A stretch of 64,000 nucleotides of DNA from contig CAZCQH010000009.1 of the NCBI GenBank assembly GCA_964500805.1, forward strand, positions 61,685 to 125,684. The letters are read 5' to 3'. A program made the position numbers and the translations under genes. This DNA is from Ga0077555 sp964500805. GTDB taxonomy: Bacteria > Pseudomonadota > Alphaproteobacteria > Rhizobiales > Hyphomicrobiaceae. The notes beneath the pieces are model-generated. The model was not told where the DNA came from, ran no database searches, and saw only the letters and a program-made list of their open reading frames with translations. Shown one piece after another: positions 7,417 to 15,540 of this stretch; the first letter of the stretch is position 1; each line of letters starts with the position of its first letter.

Positions 7417-8880
7417 TCACTGCGCGAGAAATGCCGCAGCGAGCGCGATGCCGCCCGTGATCACGGCCGCGCCAACCAGATCCAACACGAAGCCCGCGCG
7501 GACCATCTGCGGCAGGGCGATGTAACCCGTACCGTACGCGAGCGCGTTGGGAACCGTGCCGACGGGCAGCATGAAGCCGCACGAGGCGGCGAGCGCGACG
7601 GTTACGCCGATGAGCAACGGCGCCGCATCCGCTCCAATCGCGAGGCTGCCGGCAATGGGCAAGAACGCCGCCGTCGCCGCCGTGTTGCTTATGAGTTCGG
7701 TCAGGAACACCAAGAGCAGCGACACGCCAGCAACGAGCACGATAAGGGGCATGCCATGCAGAAATGAGAGGCCGTTGCCGATCCAGCCTGCAAGGCCCGA
7801 GCTCTCCATCGCTTGCGCGAGACTGAGCCCACCGCCGAAGAGGATAAAAATATCCCATGGCGTCTTGCGAGCGGTCGGAAAGTCGAGAAGAAAGGTCCGG
7901 CTTCGCCAATCGGCCGGCACGACAAAGAGTGCCACGGCTCCGGCGATTGCAATGCCGGTATCGCTGAACTTGATACCGATCTGATCCCCAACGAAGGGAT
8001 GCAAGATCCAGCAAGCGACAATGACGGCGAACAGCAAAGCGACGCGCTTCTCTGGCGCGCTCATGCGGCCCATTTGCTGCAACAGACCGACAACGAACCG
8101 GCCCTCGGCGGGCGCGAGCGCGGAGAAGGGAAAGGCGACCCGCGTCAGAACGAGAAACGTCAGCCCCAACATCACCACGGCGATCGGAAGGGCGATGGCC
8201 ATCCATTCGGCAAAGCTCACCTCGATCTTGAAGGTTTGGGCAAGAAAGCCCGCCGCGAGCGCATTCGGCGGCGAGCCAATCAAGGTCACCATGCCGCCTA
8301 TAGACGCCGCATAGGCGACACCGAGCGTCATCGCCGCCGCGAAATTGGTTCCGTCGCGTCCGTGGACCCGTTCAGCCGGCAAGACGACGCCGATGAGCGA
8401 AATCGCGATCGGCAGCATCATGATCGTGGTCGCCGTGTTGCTGATCCACATGCTGATCGCCGCCGTCGCGAGCATCACCCCGGCAAGGAGGTTGAGCGGC
8501 CGATTGCCAACGCGGAGGATGATGTGAAAGGCGATGCGCCGGTGCAGGTTCCAACGTTCGACCGCGAGCCCGATGAGGAAGCCTCCGAGCAGGAGGAAGA
8601 TGACCGGATCGGCGAAGGGCGCCGCCGCAGCGGCGATATTCGCGATGCCGAGCACGGGAAGGAAGATGAGCGGCAGGAGCGCCGTCACGAACAGGGGGAT
8701 GGCATCCGTCATCCACCAGATCGCCATCCAAACGGCAAGCGCCGCCGTGGCCCAGCCAGGGGCCGAAAGGCCAGAAGGCGCGGGGCTGAGGTAAAGCGCC
8801 GTAAAGGCGAGCGGTCCAAGCACAAGGCCGACGAGCTGGTAGGTCTTGTAGTCGTGCGCCGCCCGCCCCTCTTCAATCAT
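7417..8880 (-). CDS. DASS-family sodium/anion symporter (SLC13 type)
   Basis: A 487-residue inner-membrane carrier with roughly 12 hydrophobic segments. The two family signature SNT repeats are visible, SNTATTIMMLP in the first half and SNTAATAAFLP in the second, each on a re-entrant loop near the sodium and substrate sites. SPPNALAAG and LPVGTVPNALAYGTG are the other conserved elements. DASS carriers import dicarboxylates, citrate or sulfate with sodium; the exact substrate is not readable from sequence. The gene stands alone, with murA convergent and the VWA-protein gene divergent after 191 bases. Confidence 0.9.
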   Translation of the reverse strand: MIEEGRAAHDYKTYQLVGLVLGPLAFTALYLSPAPSGLSAPGWATAALAVWMAIWWMTDAIPLFVTALLPLIFLPVLGIANIAAAAAPFADPVIFLLLGGFLIGLAVERWNLHRRIAFHIILRVGNRPLNLLAGVMLATAAISMWISNTATTIMMLPIAISLIGVVLPAERVHGRDGTNFAAAMTLGVAYAASIGGMVTLIGSPPNALAAGFLAQTFKIEVSFAEWMAIALPIAVVMLGLTFLVLTRVAFPFSALAPAEGRFVVGLLQQMGRMSAPEKRVALLFAVIVACWILHPFVGDQIGIKFSDTGIAIAGAVALFVVPADWRSRTFLLDFPTARKTPWDIFILFGGGLSLAQAMESSGLAGWIGNGLSFLHGMPLIVLVAGVSLLLVFLTELISNTAATAAFLPIAGSLAIGADAAPLLIGVTVALAASCGFMLPVGTVPNALAYGTGYIALPQMVRAGFVLDLVGAAVITGGIALAAAFLAQ

Positions 8881-9071
8881 AGCTCCGCGCGCTCCCCCGC
8901 AGGAACGCTTCTATAGCGGAGTTTCGGAAAGAATCGCGCGAGATTCTCCTGCCAGAGCGAGCAGCTGGAGAGCCGCACGATACAAGCTCCGATATGAGTC
9001 TGAAGCGGGTGCGGTGCCTTGGTCGCCGGAGATCGTTTGGCGCTTATGGCGGCCCAGGCTAAGCTCCGGGA

Positions 9072-9785
9072 ATGACCATGCCGTCAAACGACCTCTATCC
9101 TGCCGTGCTCATGATTGTCGCCCTGCTCGCCGGATCGGCGGCTGCGAAAGCGGAGGAAGCGCGGACCCCATGCACCGAGGACGCGATGATCGTCTTCGAT
9201 GCGTCAGGGTCGATGGCCGGCAATACGGTGCAGGGCCTGTTCAGCGACATCACACGCATCGATGAGGTGCGGAAGGCCCTGGGGCAAGTGTTGCCGGGGG
9301 TCACAAAGCTTCGCAAGGTTGGGCTCATCACCTACGGTCCCGGGCCCTATGGGCAATGCAATGTCGCGCTCGACTTCGCCCCGATGCCGGACGCGGCCCA
9401 GCGCATCATGAGCGCGGTCAACGCGCTCAACCCGGCCGGAAAGACGCCGCTCGTGAACGCGGTGGAGATGGCCGCGGAGGTCCTGGACTACAAGTCGAGC
9501 CAGGGCGTCGTCGTCTTGGTGACCGACGGCGAGGAGACCTGCGGCGGCGCGCCCTGCTCGCTCGGCAAGTCGATCAAGGCGAACGGCCGGCTCACCGTTC
9601 ATGTCATCGGCTATCAGCTGAAGGCGTTCCGGTGGACCGGCGCGCAAAGCTTCCTCGATGTGAAATGTCTCGCCGAGGAGACCGGCGGCCTCTACATCAC
9701 GGCGGAGAACCGGCAGGATCTGGTGCAGGCGTTCGAGAGGACGCTTGGCTGCCCCATGCTGTCGGCTGCCGACCCCTCACGATAA
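9072..9785 (+). CDS. Secreted von Willebrand factor A domain protein
   Basis: A 237-residue protein with an N-terminal signal peptide (hydrophobic AVLMIVALLAGSAAAKA, cleavage near residue 27) and one VWA domain. The metal-ion-dependent adhesion site DASGSMAG (43-50) is intact, and the conserved TP (GKTPLVNAV) and TDGEE segments follow. Six or more cysteines, including CGGAPC, suggest disulfides in the periplasm. Two in-frame ATGs lie two codons apart at the start, so it may begin at 9072 or 9078. VWA domains bind protein partners; no partner is adjacent. Function unknown. Confidence 0.85.
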   Translation: MTMPSNDLYPAVLMIVALLAGSAAAKAEEARTPCTEDAMIVFDASGSMAGNTVQGLFSDITRIDEVRKALGQVLPGVTKLRKVGLITYGPGPYGQCNVALDFAPMPDAAQRIMSAVNALNPAGKTPLVNAVEMAAEVLDYKSSQGVVVLVTDGEETCGGAPCSLGKSIKANGRLTVHVIGYQLKAFRWTGAQSFLDVKCLAEETGGLYITAENRQDLVQAFERTLGCPMLSAADPSR

Positions 9786-9883
9786 CCTGGCGAACGCGAT
9801 TCGCGCCGCTCGCTTTGCGAGCCCCTGCTAACTGTCCGCCCTTGGGTCGAAAGCTGACGCGCGGACGTCGAGCCGCGCGCCGG

Positions 9884-10918
9884 TTAGAACATGGCCAGCG
9901 GATTGACAGCCGATCCCGTGGCGCCCTTGAACCGCCAGGGCGCGACGCTGACAAAGAACTCAAAGCGTCGCTCCTCGGCACAAGCCTGCGCCAGCGCGTC
10001 GAGTTCGGCATGATCGAGAAGCGTAAGCCCCATATAGGGAATTCCGACCATATGGACCGGCTCGGTCCACTTGCCGAACCCAGGGATAGGCGGATGGGCG
10101 TCACCGTCGGAGTCGCTGCTGAGCACGGACACCTTCCGATCCCGAAGCCAGGGCAGGCAGGAGGCATGCAGGCCCGTGCCCTGCCGATAGGTGTTCCGAG
10201 CTCCGGCACCGTTGCGAACGAAAAGAATGTCGCCTTCCCCGACTTCGACGCCGTGCAGCCTTTCCGCCGCTTCGAGCTCGGCCGGAACGATCGCCGTCCC
10301 GAGCGGCAAGGGGCTACCCCGGACTTCGGCGATGTCGAGGAGAACGCCACGCCCGACAATCCCTTTGACGCCGACATGCTCGATGCCGAGCTTGAGCGCG
10401 CCGTCCTTGGTCACATTGTCTATGGGATAGCCGTTATACATTCCCTGCTTGCCCTCCGGCGTGAACAGATGGCAGAGCGCGTCGATATGTGTGACCGCGA
10501 AACCGTGACACGTCATGCCGACGATATCGAAGCAGCCGGCCTCTTCCGGCAGCGGATCTTCGTAGCGGCGCATCTCATAGCTGAAGTTGCGCAGCTCCGG
10601 TGTCGTGACGGAGAACTCGCGCCCGAGCGGAACCACCCGTCCGTTGCGGATCAGGGAAGCTGCCGCAAGGCGCGTCTTGGAAGTTATAAAGTTGAGCGTA
10701 CCGAGCTGGTCTTCGTTTCCCCAACGCCCCCAGTTTGAAAGTGCCGGCAGCGCCCGCTCCAAGGCCTCGTCATTCTCGATGGCGAGAGAGGGCCCGGTCC
10801 CGCCGGCAGCCGGGGTGCCTGCAACCAGGCTCGTGGCCGCAAACGTGGCGGCGGTGCCCTGGAGCAACGCGCGGCGCGATATCTCGGTGTGAAAGTCGGG
10901 CTTCGCATGCCTGTCCAT
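9884..10918 (-). CDS. Tat-exported cyclase-family (kynurenine-formamidase-like) hydrolase
   Basis: A 344-residue member of the Cyclase family (PF04199), metal-dependent amide or ester hydrolases related to KynB. It carries the variant metal motif CHGFAVTHIDALCHLF, with His138, His144, Asp146 and His150. The N-terminus has a twin-arginine signal, SRRALLQG at 14-21 followed by a hydrophobic stretch, so it probably acts in the periplasm. The ATG at 10918 is chosen because GAGGGA precedes it; the frame continues upstream without support. It lies 52 bases after the DeoR regulator on the same strand and is probably the last gene of the CUT1 transporter operon. Substrate unknown. Confidence 0.85.
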   Translation of the reverse strand: MDRHAKPDFHTEISRRALLQGTAATFAATSLVAGTPAAGGTGPSLAIENDEALERALPALSNWGRWGNEDQLGTLNFITSKTRLAAASLIRNGRVVPLGREFSVTTPELRNFSYEMRRYEDPLPEEAGCFDIVGMTCHGFAVTHIDALCHLFTPEGKQGMYNGYPIDNVTKDGALKLGIEHVGVKGIVGRGVLLDIAEVRGSPLPLGTAIVPAELEAAERLHGVEVGEGDILFVRNGAGARNTYRQGTGLHASCLPWLRDRKVSVLSSDSDGDAHPPIPGFGKWTEPVHMVGIPYMGLTLLDHAELDALAQACAEERRFEFFVSVAPWRFKGATGSAVNPLAMF

Positions 10919-10970
10919 TGGTTCCCTCGTCAAAAACAATGAGGTGTTGCAACGCGCGCGGTTCGACCGT

Positions 10971-11798
10971 TCAGGACTGATGAGCACGCGCTTGGGGCGG
11001 ACCGAACGGCGTGAACGAGTGCTCCAAGGCCGGAGCGACGACGATCTCGACATTCGCTTTGGCGAGAGCCTCGCTAAGCTGCTCCGGCGGGGCGCGATCG
11101 CAAACCACAATTTGAATGGAACTCAACGGACAGACGAGCTCAAAGAATGATTTCTCGAACTTCGTGTGATCGACAAGCAGGATGCGTCTGGCCGTTCGTT
11201 CGATCATCACCCTTTCGGTCCAGGCGAGACCGGAAACGGAGTCCGATCCCCCTTCCGCCGTTAGCCCGCCGACGCTAAAAAACATCGTGTCGAAGCGGAA
11301 CTTGGAGATAAACGCCATCGCCTCGGGTCCGGTCGTGCAGCCCTCGCCGAGATCGTACTCGCCCGGCACCACGACGATCCGCGCGCGCGCGCCCCGCGCA
11401 AAGCACGTCGCTGCGGCGAGGTTGTTGGTGAAGATAGTCACTCCTGCATTGCGGGAGGCGAGACGCTTGGCGAAGGTGTAGGCCGTCGCTCCTGGGCCGA
11501 TAGCGATGACGTCGCCATCCTGAACGAATTTCACGGCCGCCCCGGCGATCGTCTCCCGCCGTTGCGCGGAATCCCCGAGCAGCCGTTCACGCCAGCTCGG
11601 CTCCAGTCCAACCGGCTGCGCAACGACGCCGCCGAAGTGCCGCCTGAGCTTCCCATTCGCTTGGAGATGCACAAGGTCGCGACGGATCGTTTCTTGCGAG
11701 ACATTGAGCGATTTCGCGAGATCGGCCACCCGGAGCAGCGGATTGGTTCGCGCCGCTTCCAGGATCCATTCATGTCTTCGACCGGGCTGCCGTCTCAC
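10971..11798 (-). CDS. DeoR-family transcriptional regulator
   Basis: A 275-residue DeoR/GlpR-type regulator. The N-terminal winged helix-turn-helix (LLRVADLAKSLNVSQETIRRDLVHLQANGKL, about 20-50) is followed by the sugar-phosphate-sensing domain with DGDVIAIGPGATAYTFAKRL and the late VDHTKFEKSFF motif. The start is a GTG whose GTGA overlaps the stop of the ATPase gene, so the two are coupled. Such regulators are usually repressors released by a phosphorylated metabolite. A kinase-like gene lies in the same operon, so its product is a candidate inducer; that is inference. Confidence 0.92.
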   Translation of the reverse strand: MRRQPGRRHEWILEAARTNPLLRVADLAKSLNVSQETIRRDLVHLQANGKLRRHFGGVVAQPVGLEPSWRERLLGDSAQRRETIAGAAVKFVQDGDVIAIGPGATAYTFAKRLASRNAGVTIFTNNLAAATCFARGARARIVVVPGEYDLGEGCTTGPEAMAFISKFRFDTMFFSVGGLTAEGGSDSVSGLAWTERVMIERTARRILLVDHTKFEKSFFELVCPLSSIQIVVCDRAPPEQLSEALAKANVEIVVAPALEHSFTPFGPPQARAHQS

Positions 11799-12880
11799 GT
11801 CTTGCCCCTGATCCGCTTGCCGGTTGCGACGTCGAACACCAGTATCTCGCCGGCCGGTACCGACAGGGATGCGGTCTCGCCCACCTTGATGACGGGTCCC
11901 CTATCGATGCGGGCGATGATGTTGTTCCCGCCCAAGTCCAGGTTGAGGACGACCTCGTCTCCGAGAAGCTCCACCGTTTCGACGCGGGCTTCAAGCATGA
12001 CTGTGCCTTCGCGCCGTCCCAGCGAGAGATGTTCGGGCCGGATCCCGATCACGGCAGACGACGCCGCTGCTGCGGGATGCTCAAGCGGGAGCGAAAACGA
12101 CACATCACCCGCCCGTGCCGTCGCGGCGTTCCCAGAGCGGTCGATTGCGACGGAAAGAAAGTTCATGGCGGGGCTCCCGATGAAGCCGGCGACGAACTGG
12201 TTTTCGGGATTGTCATACACCTCAACCGGTGCGCCGATCTGTTGAATCCGTCCCTCGTTCATCACCACCACGCGATCGCCCATGGTCATGGCTTCGATTT
12301 GGTCATGTGTAACATAAACGACCGTGGCGCCGAGCCTCCGCCTGAGCTTGATGAGCTCGCTGCGCGTGCTCGTCCTCAGCTTCGCATCGAGATTGGAGAG
12401 CGGCTCGTCGAACAGAAACACTTCCGGCCGGCGCACGATCGCGCGGCCGAGAGCCACCCGCTGCCGCTGCCCGCCCGATAGCGTCTTCGGCCTGCGGTCG
12501 AGCAGTTCCGTCAGCCCGAGAATTCCGGACACCTCGCGTACTCTGTCGTCGATCTCGCCCGCACCTATTCCTGCGATCTTGAGCGCGAAGGATAGGTTCT
12601 CTCTCACGGTCATATGCGGGTAAAGCGCATAGGACTGGAACACCATCGCGATGTTTCGGTCTTTCGCATGCATGTCGGTGACGTCGCGGCCGTTGATGAT
12701 GATCCGCCCGACCGTGGCCTCCTCGAGCCCGGCAATCATCCTGAGCGTCGTCGTCTTCCCGCATCCCGAGGGGCCGACGAGCACGACGAACTCGCCGTCG
12801 GCAACATCGAGATTCACGTCCACCGCCGCCCATGCCGTTCCGAACTGCCGGCCAAGCCCAATGAGTTGAAGCTTGCTCAT
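11795..12880 (-). CDS. CUT1-type ABC transporter ATP-binding protein (UgpC/MalK-like)
   Basis: A 361-residue ATPase of a carbohydrate-uptake (CUT1) ABC importer. Walker A GPSGCGKTT (36-44), Q-loop VFQSYALYPHMTV, signature LSGGQRQRV, Walker B VFLFDEPLSNLDAKLR and switch histidine VTHDQIEAM are all present. The C-terminal 120 residues are the TOBE/OB extension (IGIRPEHL) of the MalK group. Its ATG overlaps the stop of a tiny membrane-protein gene and its stop overlaps the DeoR start, so it sits in a coupled string. It should power the two permeases encoded at 16.5-18.3 kb. Confidence 0.95.
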   Translation of the reverse strand: MSKLQLIGLGRQFGTAWAAVDVNLDVADGEFVVLVGPSGCGKTTTLRMIAGLEEATVGRIIINGRDVTDMHAKDRNIAMVFQSYALYPHMTVRENLSFALKIAGIGAGEIDDRVREVSGILGLTELLDRRPKTLSGGQRQRVALGRAIVRRPEVFLFDEPLSNLDAKLRTSTRSELIKLRRRLGATVVYVTHDQIEAMTMGDRVVVMNEGRIQQIGAPVEVYDNPENQFVAGFIGSPAMNFLSVAIDRSGNAATARAGDVSFSLPLEHPAAAASSAVIGIRPEHLSLGRREGTVMLEARVETVELLGDEVVLNLDLGGNNIIARIDRGPVIKVGETASLSVPAGEILVFDVATGKRIRGKT

Positions 12881-13038
12881 CTCGTCAGTCCCAGCATGAC
12901 GAGCTCCACGGCAATGAAGATCGCGACGCCCCAGAAGCGAACCTCTCCGGGCGTGAAGATGCGTCTTCGCGTGTTCACCGCCGCGACCGCCAATTGCAGC
13001 GGAAGTGACACGGCCAGTACGGCGAGTTGCGCGGTCAA
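12877..13038 (-). CDS. 53-residue membrane protein in ABC transporter operon
   Basis: A short frame with a TTG start at 13038 encodes 53 residues with two hydrophobic segments: LAVLAVSLPLQLAVAAV, then a basic loop NTRRRIFTPGE, then FWGVAIFIAVELVMLGL. The stop overlaps the ATPase start in an ATGA, and AAAGGA lies about ten bases before the TTG, inside the end of the preceding small gene. The tight packing, hydrophobic character and basic loop argue for a real gene. I do not recognise the family. It might be an accessory subunit of the importer, as small membrane proteins occur in glycerol-type CUT1 operons. Confidence 0.6.
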   Translation of the reverse strand: MTAQLAVLAVSLPLQLAVAAVNTRRRIFTPGEVRFWGVAIFIAVELVMLGLTR

Positions 13039-13045
13039 CCGGCCA

Positions 13046-13228
13046 TCATCCTTTCGCCCGCCACATGAGGGCCATGAGCGCCGTCGCGAGGAAGGGCAGC
13101 ACGAAGATCGCCAGCACGATCACGACGAGATGCGGCACGACCCCCACGAGGAGGCGGCACTGGAGCACGAGAAGCGTGCAATAGACGAACGCCCACAGAC
13201 TGGCATCGAGATTGTCGCGGTCGATCAT
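13046..13228 (-). CDS. 60-residue membrane protein in ABC transporter operon
   Basis: A 60-residue protein starting MIDRDNLDASLWAFVYC with two likely transmembrane segments (LWAFVYCTLLVLQCRLLVGVV and LVVIVLAIFVLPFLATALMALMW) and a basic C-terminus RAKG. The frame is open to 13282, but that region contains a strong intercistronic hairpin, so the ATG at 13228 is preferred. It is followed after seven bases by the 53-residue membrane gene. No family is recognised. Its position between the binding protein and ATPase genes suggests a role with the transporter. Confidence 0.65.
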   Translation of the reverse strand: MIDRDNLDASLWAFVYCTLLVLQCRLLVGVVPHLVVIVLAIFVLPFLATALMALMWRAKG

Positions 13229-13250
13229 GGAGCGTCCCGCATTGAGAAGA

Positions 13251-13278
13251 CCCCGGGCGGAACGTCGCCCGCCCGGGG
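13251..13278 (-). promoter_or_regulatory. Strong intercistronic hairpin after the binding-protein gene
   Basis: A perfect 10-bp all-G/C stem (CCCCGGGCGG with CCGCCCGGGG) closes an 8-base loop. It lies 15 bases past the stop of the solute-binding protein gene and about 20 bases before the 60-residue membrane gene, within one operon. There is no T-tract. Comparable stem-loops after binding-protein genes (malE-malF is the classic case) stabilise the upstream mRNA and reduce downstream expression, giving excess binding protein. Confidence 0.65.
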
Positions 13279-13292
13279 GCACGAGAGCACGA

Positions 13293-14681
13293 TTATTGCG
13301 TCATCGCCTTCCTGGAGCGCTCCGACATGTCCTTCAGGACATCGTCGACCGGCTTCTGGTCGGCACCCGCCGCGCTCAGCTCCTCCATCATGATATCCTG
13401 TATGGCGAGGAACTGGGGAAGGGCCGGCCGGCCATAGAGCGTGCCCGACTCGAGCAGCTCTTTGTGAATCACCATGCGGCCATCGCTCTCCCAATCCTTC
13501 ATGACCACGACATCCTTCCGCGGGGTGGCGCAGCCGGTCGCCTGGCACTTTATCTGCTGATCCTTGCTCAAGAGGTATTGCACGAGAAGGAAGGCTGCCT
13601 CCTTGCTTTTCGACTTCGAGGAGATGACCCAAGAATGGCCCTCGGCCGCTGTCGTGTGCGTGCCGGGATGGACGAAGTAGCCCAGCTTGCCAATCGTGTT
13701 CGGGCAATCCTTCTCCGACTCGAGGAACGGCGTGGTGTCGCCCCAGGTGAAGGTTGAGAACAGATTGCCGGCACAGAAATCGGAGTACTGCTCGTCCCAG
13801 GTGTACTCCCGGTAGCTCGGAGGCGAATACGGCCTGAGCGAAAGCATATACTCGAGGGCCTTCTTCGCCTCCGGCGTATCGAGCTTGATATTTCCCGAGG
13901 CATCGACGATCTCGCCGCCCATGCCGAGCAGAATGCGCTCATAGTCATAGAGCACGGTATAGTGACGCTTGAATGCGGCAGTGGTGCCGTAGAAGTCGCG
14001 ATCCAGCGGCTTCCCGGCAAGTTGCTCGCCCTTCTTGCGGGTGAAGAACTCGGCGACATCGCGCCACTGTTCCCACGTATCGACCTTGGAAAACTTCTCT
14101 GCGGTCATCGGCAGCTCGTAGCCGTATTTCGCCTTGAAAGCCGCCCGCTCCGCCGGGTCTGCCGCGATATCTTTGCGGTAGATCGCAAACGGAGGGATGT
14201 AGCTGTAGGGGACGCCGTAGAGCTTGTCCTGATAGGTGGACGTCATCTTGACGCTCTCCGGAATGAAGTCTTCGATGGCGAAGCCCGGATCGTGGAGCGC
14301 GGCGTTGCCGAGAAGCGGCTCAATCGGCTCGGCGAAGTCCTTGCCGGCCCAGGCCCCGATTGAGAAGGTGTTGACCTGAGCCGCGTCGTAGACCTGGGTT
14401 TTCGTGATGGCGTCACTCAGCGCTTGCTGCGTGATCTGAAGCAGGTCGCCGACCTCGAACTTGACGTTGATGCCGGTCTGCTTTTGGAACTCCTGGGCCA
14501 TGTCCTTGTAGGCAAGGCATGGCGAGTAGCCTTCGCAGATGAAGGTGAGCTCGGTCCCCTTATAGGGCGCCGCCGCCTCTTCCAGGGACCACGCCAGCGC
14601 GGGCCCCTGGACGCCGAGCGAGACGATGCCGAACATCCCCGCGGCAGCTATGCTCAATCGAGTAGGCCGAATTCGCGTCAT
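13293..14681 (-). CDS. CUT1 ABC transporter extracellular solute-binding protein
   Basis: A 462-residue periplasmic binding protein of the large CUT1 type. The ATG at 14681 has GGGAGGAAG eight bases upstream and begins a signal peptide (MTRIRPTRLSIAAAGMFGIVSLG, cleavage near ALA-W). The mature protein shows the family's layout: AQEFQKQTGINVKFEVGD, a DTWEQWRDVAEFF hinge region, and GHSWVISSKSKSKEAAFLLVQYLLS near the C-terminus. Several cysteine pairs (CEGYSPC, CQATGC) suggest disulfides. It should deliver the unknown substrate to the permeases encoded upstream. Confidence 0.93.
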   Translation of the reverse strand: MTRIRPTRLSIAAAGMFGIVSLGVQGPALAWSLEEAAAPYKGTELTFICEGYSPCLAYKDMAQEFQKQTGINVKFEVGDLLQITQQALSDAITKTQVYDAAQVNTFSIGAWAGKDFAEPIEPLLGNAALHDPGFAIEDFIPESVKMTSTYQDKLYGVPYSYIPPFAIYRKDIAADPAERAAFKAKYGYELPMTAEKFSKVDTWEQWRDVAEFFTRKKGEQLAGKPLDRDFYGTTAAFKRHYTVLYDYERILLGMGGEIVDASGNIKLDTPEAKKALEYMLSLRPYSPPSYREYTWDEQYSDFCAGNLFSTFTWGDTTPFLESEKDCPNTIGKLGYFVHPGTHTTAAEGHSWVISSKSKSKEAAFLLVQYLLSKDQQIKCQATGCATPRKDVVVMKDWESDGRMVIHKELLESGTLYGRPALPQFLAIQDIMMEELSAAGADQKPVDDVLKDMSERSRKAMTQ

Positions 14682-14704
14682 GGCACTTCCTCCCGATGGT
14701 TGAC

Positions 14705-15493
14705 TTAGAAGTAACAAAGGCCGGCACAGACGTTCAGCGACTGACCGGAAATGTGGCGCGCCTCGTCGCTAACAAGAAACACGACAGCGTCGGCGACGCT
14801 GGATGCTGGAATGAGAGCCTTCAGCATGTTGAAGCGCATGCTCGAGTCGTAGAACGACTCGTATGGCTGTCCGCTGGCCGCGGCCATTTCCCTATGCAGG
14901 TCCGTGGCCATCTTGGTCTCGATCCAGCCGGGACACACCGCGTTCACGCGGATGCCGTTGGGCCCGACCTCGGCGGCAAGGCATTTCATCAATCCGAGCA
15001 GCCCGTGCTTGGACGCGTTATAGGCAGTCCAGCTGGCGTCGGCCGTCTTGCCGTTCGTCGAGGCATTGAAGATGACTGAACCGCCCGCGCCCGCGGCCAG
15101 CATCGGTTTCAGCATATGCTTTGCGACGAGAAACGGCGCCCGCAGATTGACGGCCATGATCTCGTCCCAGTCATCCTGGGCGAAATCGACGACGTTGCCC
15201 ATGGCGGCAATTCCGGCGTTGTTGACCACGATGTCGATGCCGCCGCCCAATCCGCCGAGCGCAGACTGGCACATCGCCTCGATTTGCGCGGGTTCGCGCA
15301 GATCCGCGGCGCATGCGAACGCCTTGCCGCCGTCTCTCGCGATCTCGTCGACGACGGGCTGGGCCGTGGCGATCTTGCGCCCGTGCACCGCGACCTTCGC
15401 CCCTTCTCTCGCCAACGCGATCGCCGTCGCCTTGCCAATTCCGCTCGAGGCACCTGTGACGATCGCTCTGCGTCCTTCCAATCGCCTTGCCAT
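14705..15493 (-). CDS. Short-chain dehydrogenase/reductase
   Basis: A 262-residue classical SDR. The cofactor loop TGASSGIG is at 13-20, preceded by a basic stretch; NNAG, the catalytic serine region FNASTNGK and the active-site YNASK follow in normal spacing, and the C-terminus HISGQSLNVCAGL is typical. Such enzymes oxidise polyols or secondary alcohols with NAD(P). It lies between the phosphotransferase and the binding-protein gene on one strand, so it probably oxidises or reduces an intermediate of the transported compound. Confidence 0.9.
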   Translation of the reverse strand: MARRLEGRRAIVTGASSGIGKATAIALAREGAKVAVHGRKIATAQPVVDEIARDGGKAFACAADLREPAQIEAMCQSALGGLGGGIDIVVNNAGIAAMGNVVDFAQDDWDEIMAVNLRAPFLVAKHMLKPMLAAGAGGSVIFNASTNGKTADASWTAYNASKHGLLGLMKCLAAEVGPNGIRVNAVCPGWIETKMATDLHREMAAASGQPYESFYDSSMRFNMLKALIPASSVADAVVFLVSDEARHISGQSLNVCAGLCYF

Positions 15494-15540
15494 TGCTGTT
15501 CTCCCTAGCCAAACGTTGCCATGCGCGATCTCCGATCTGG

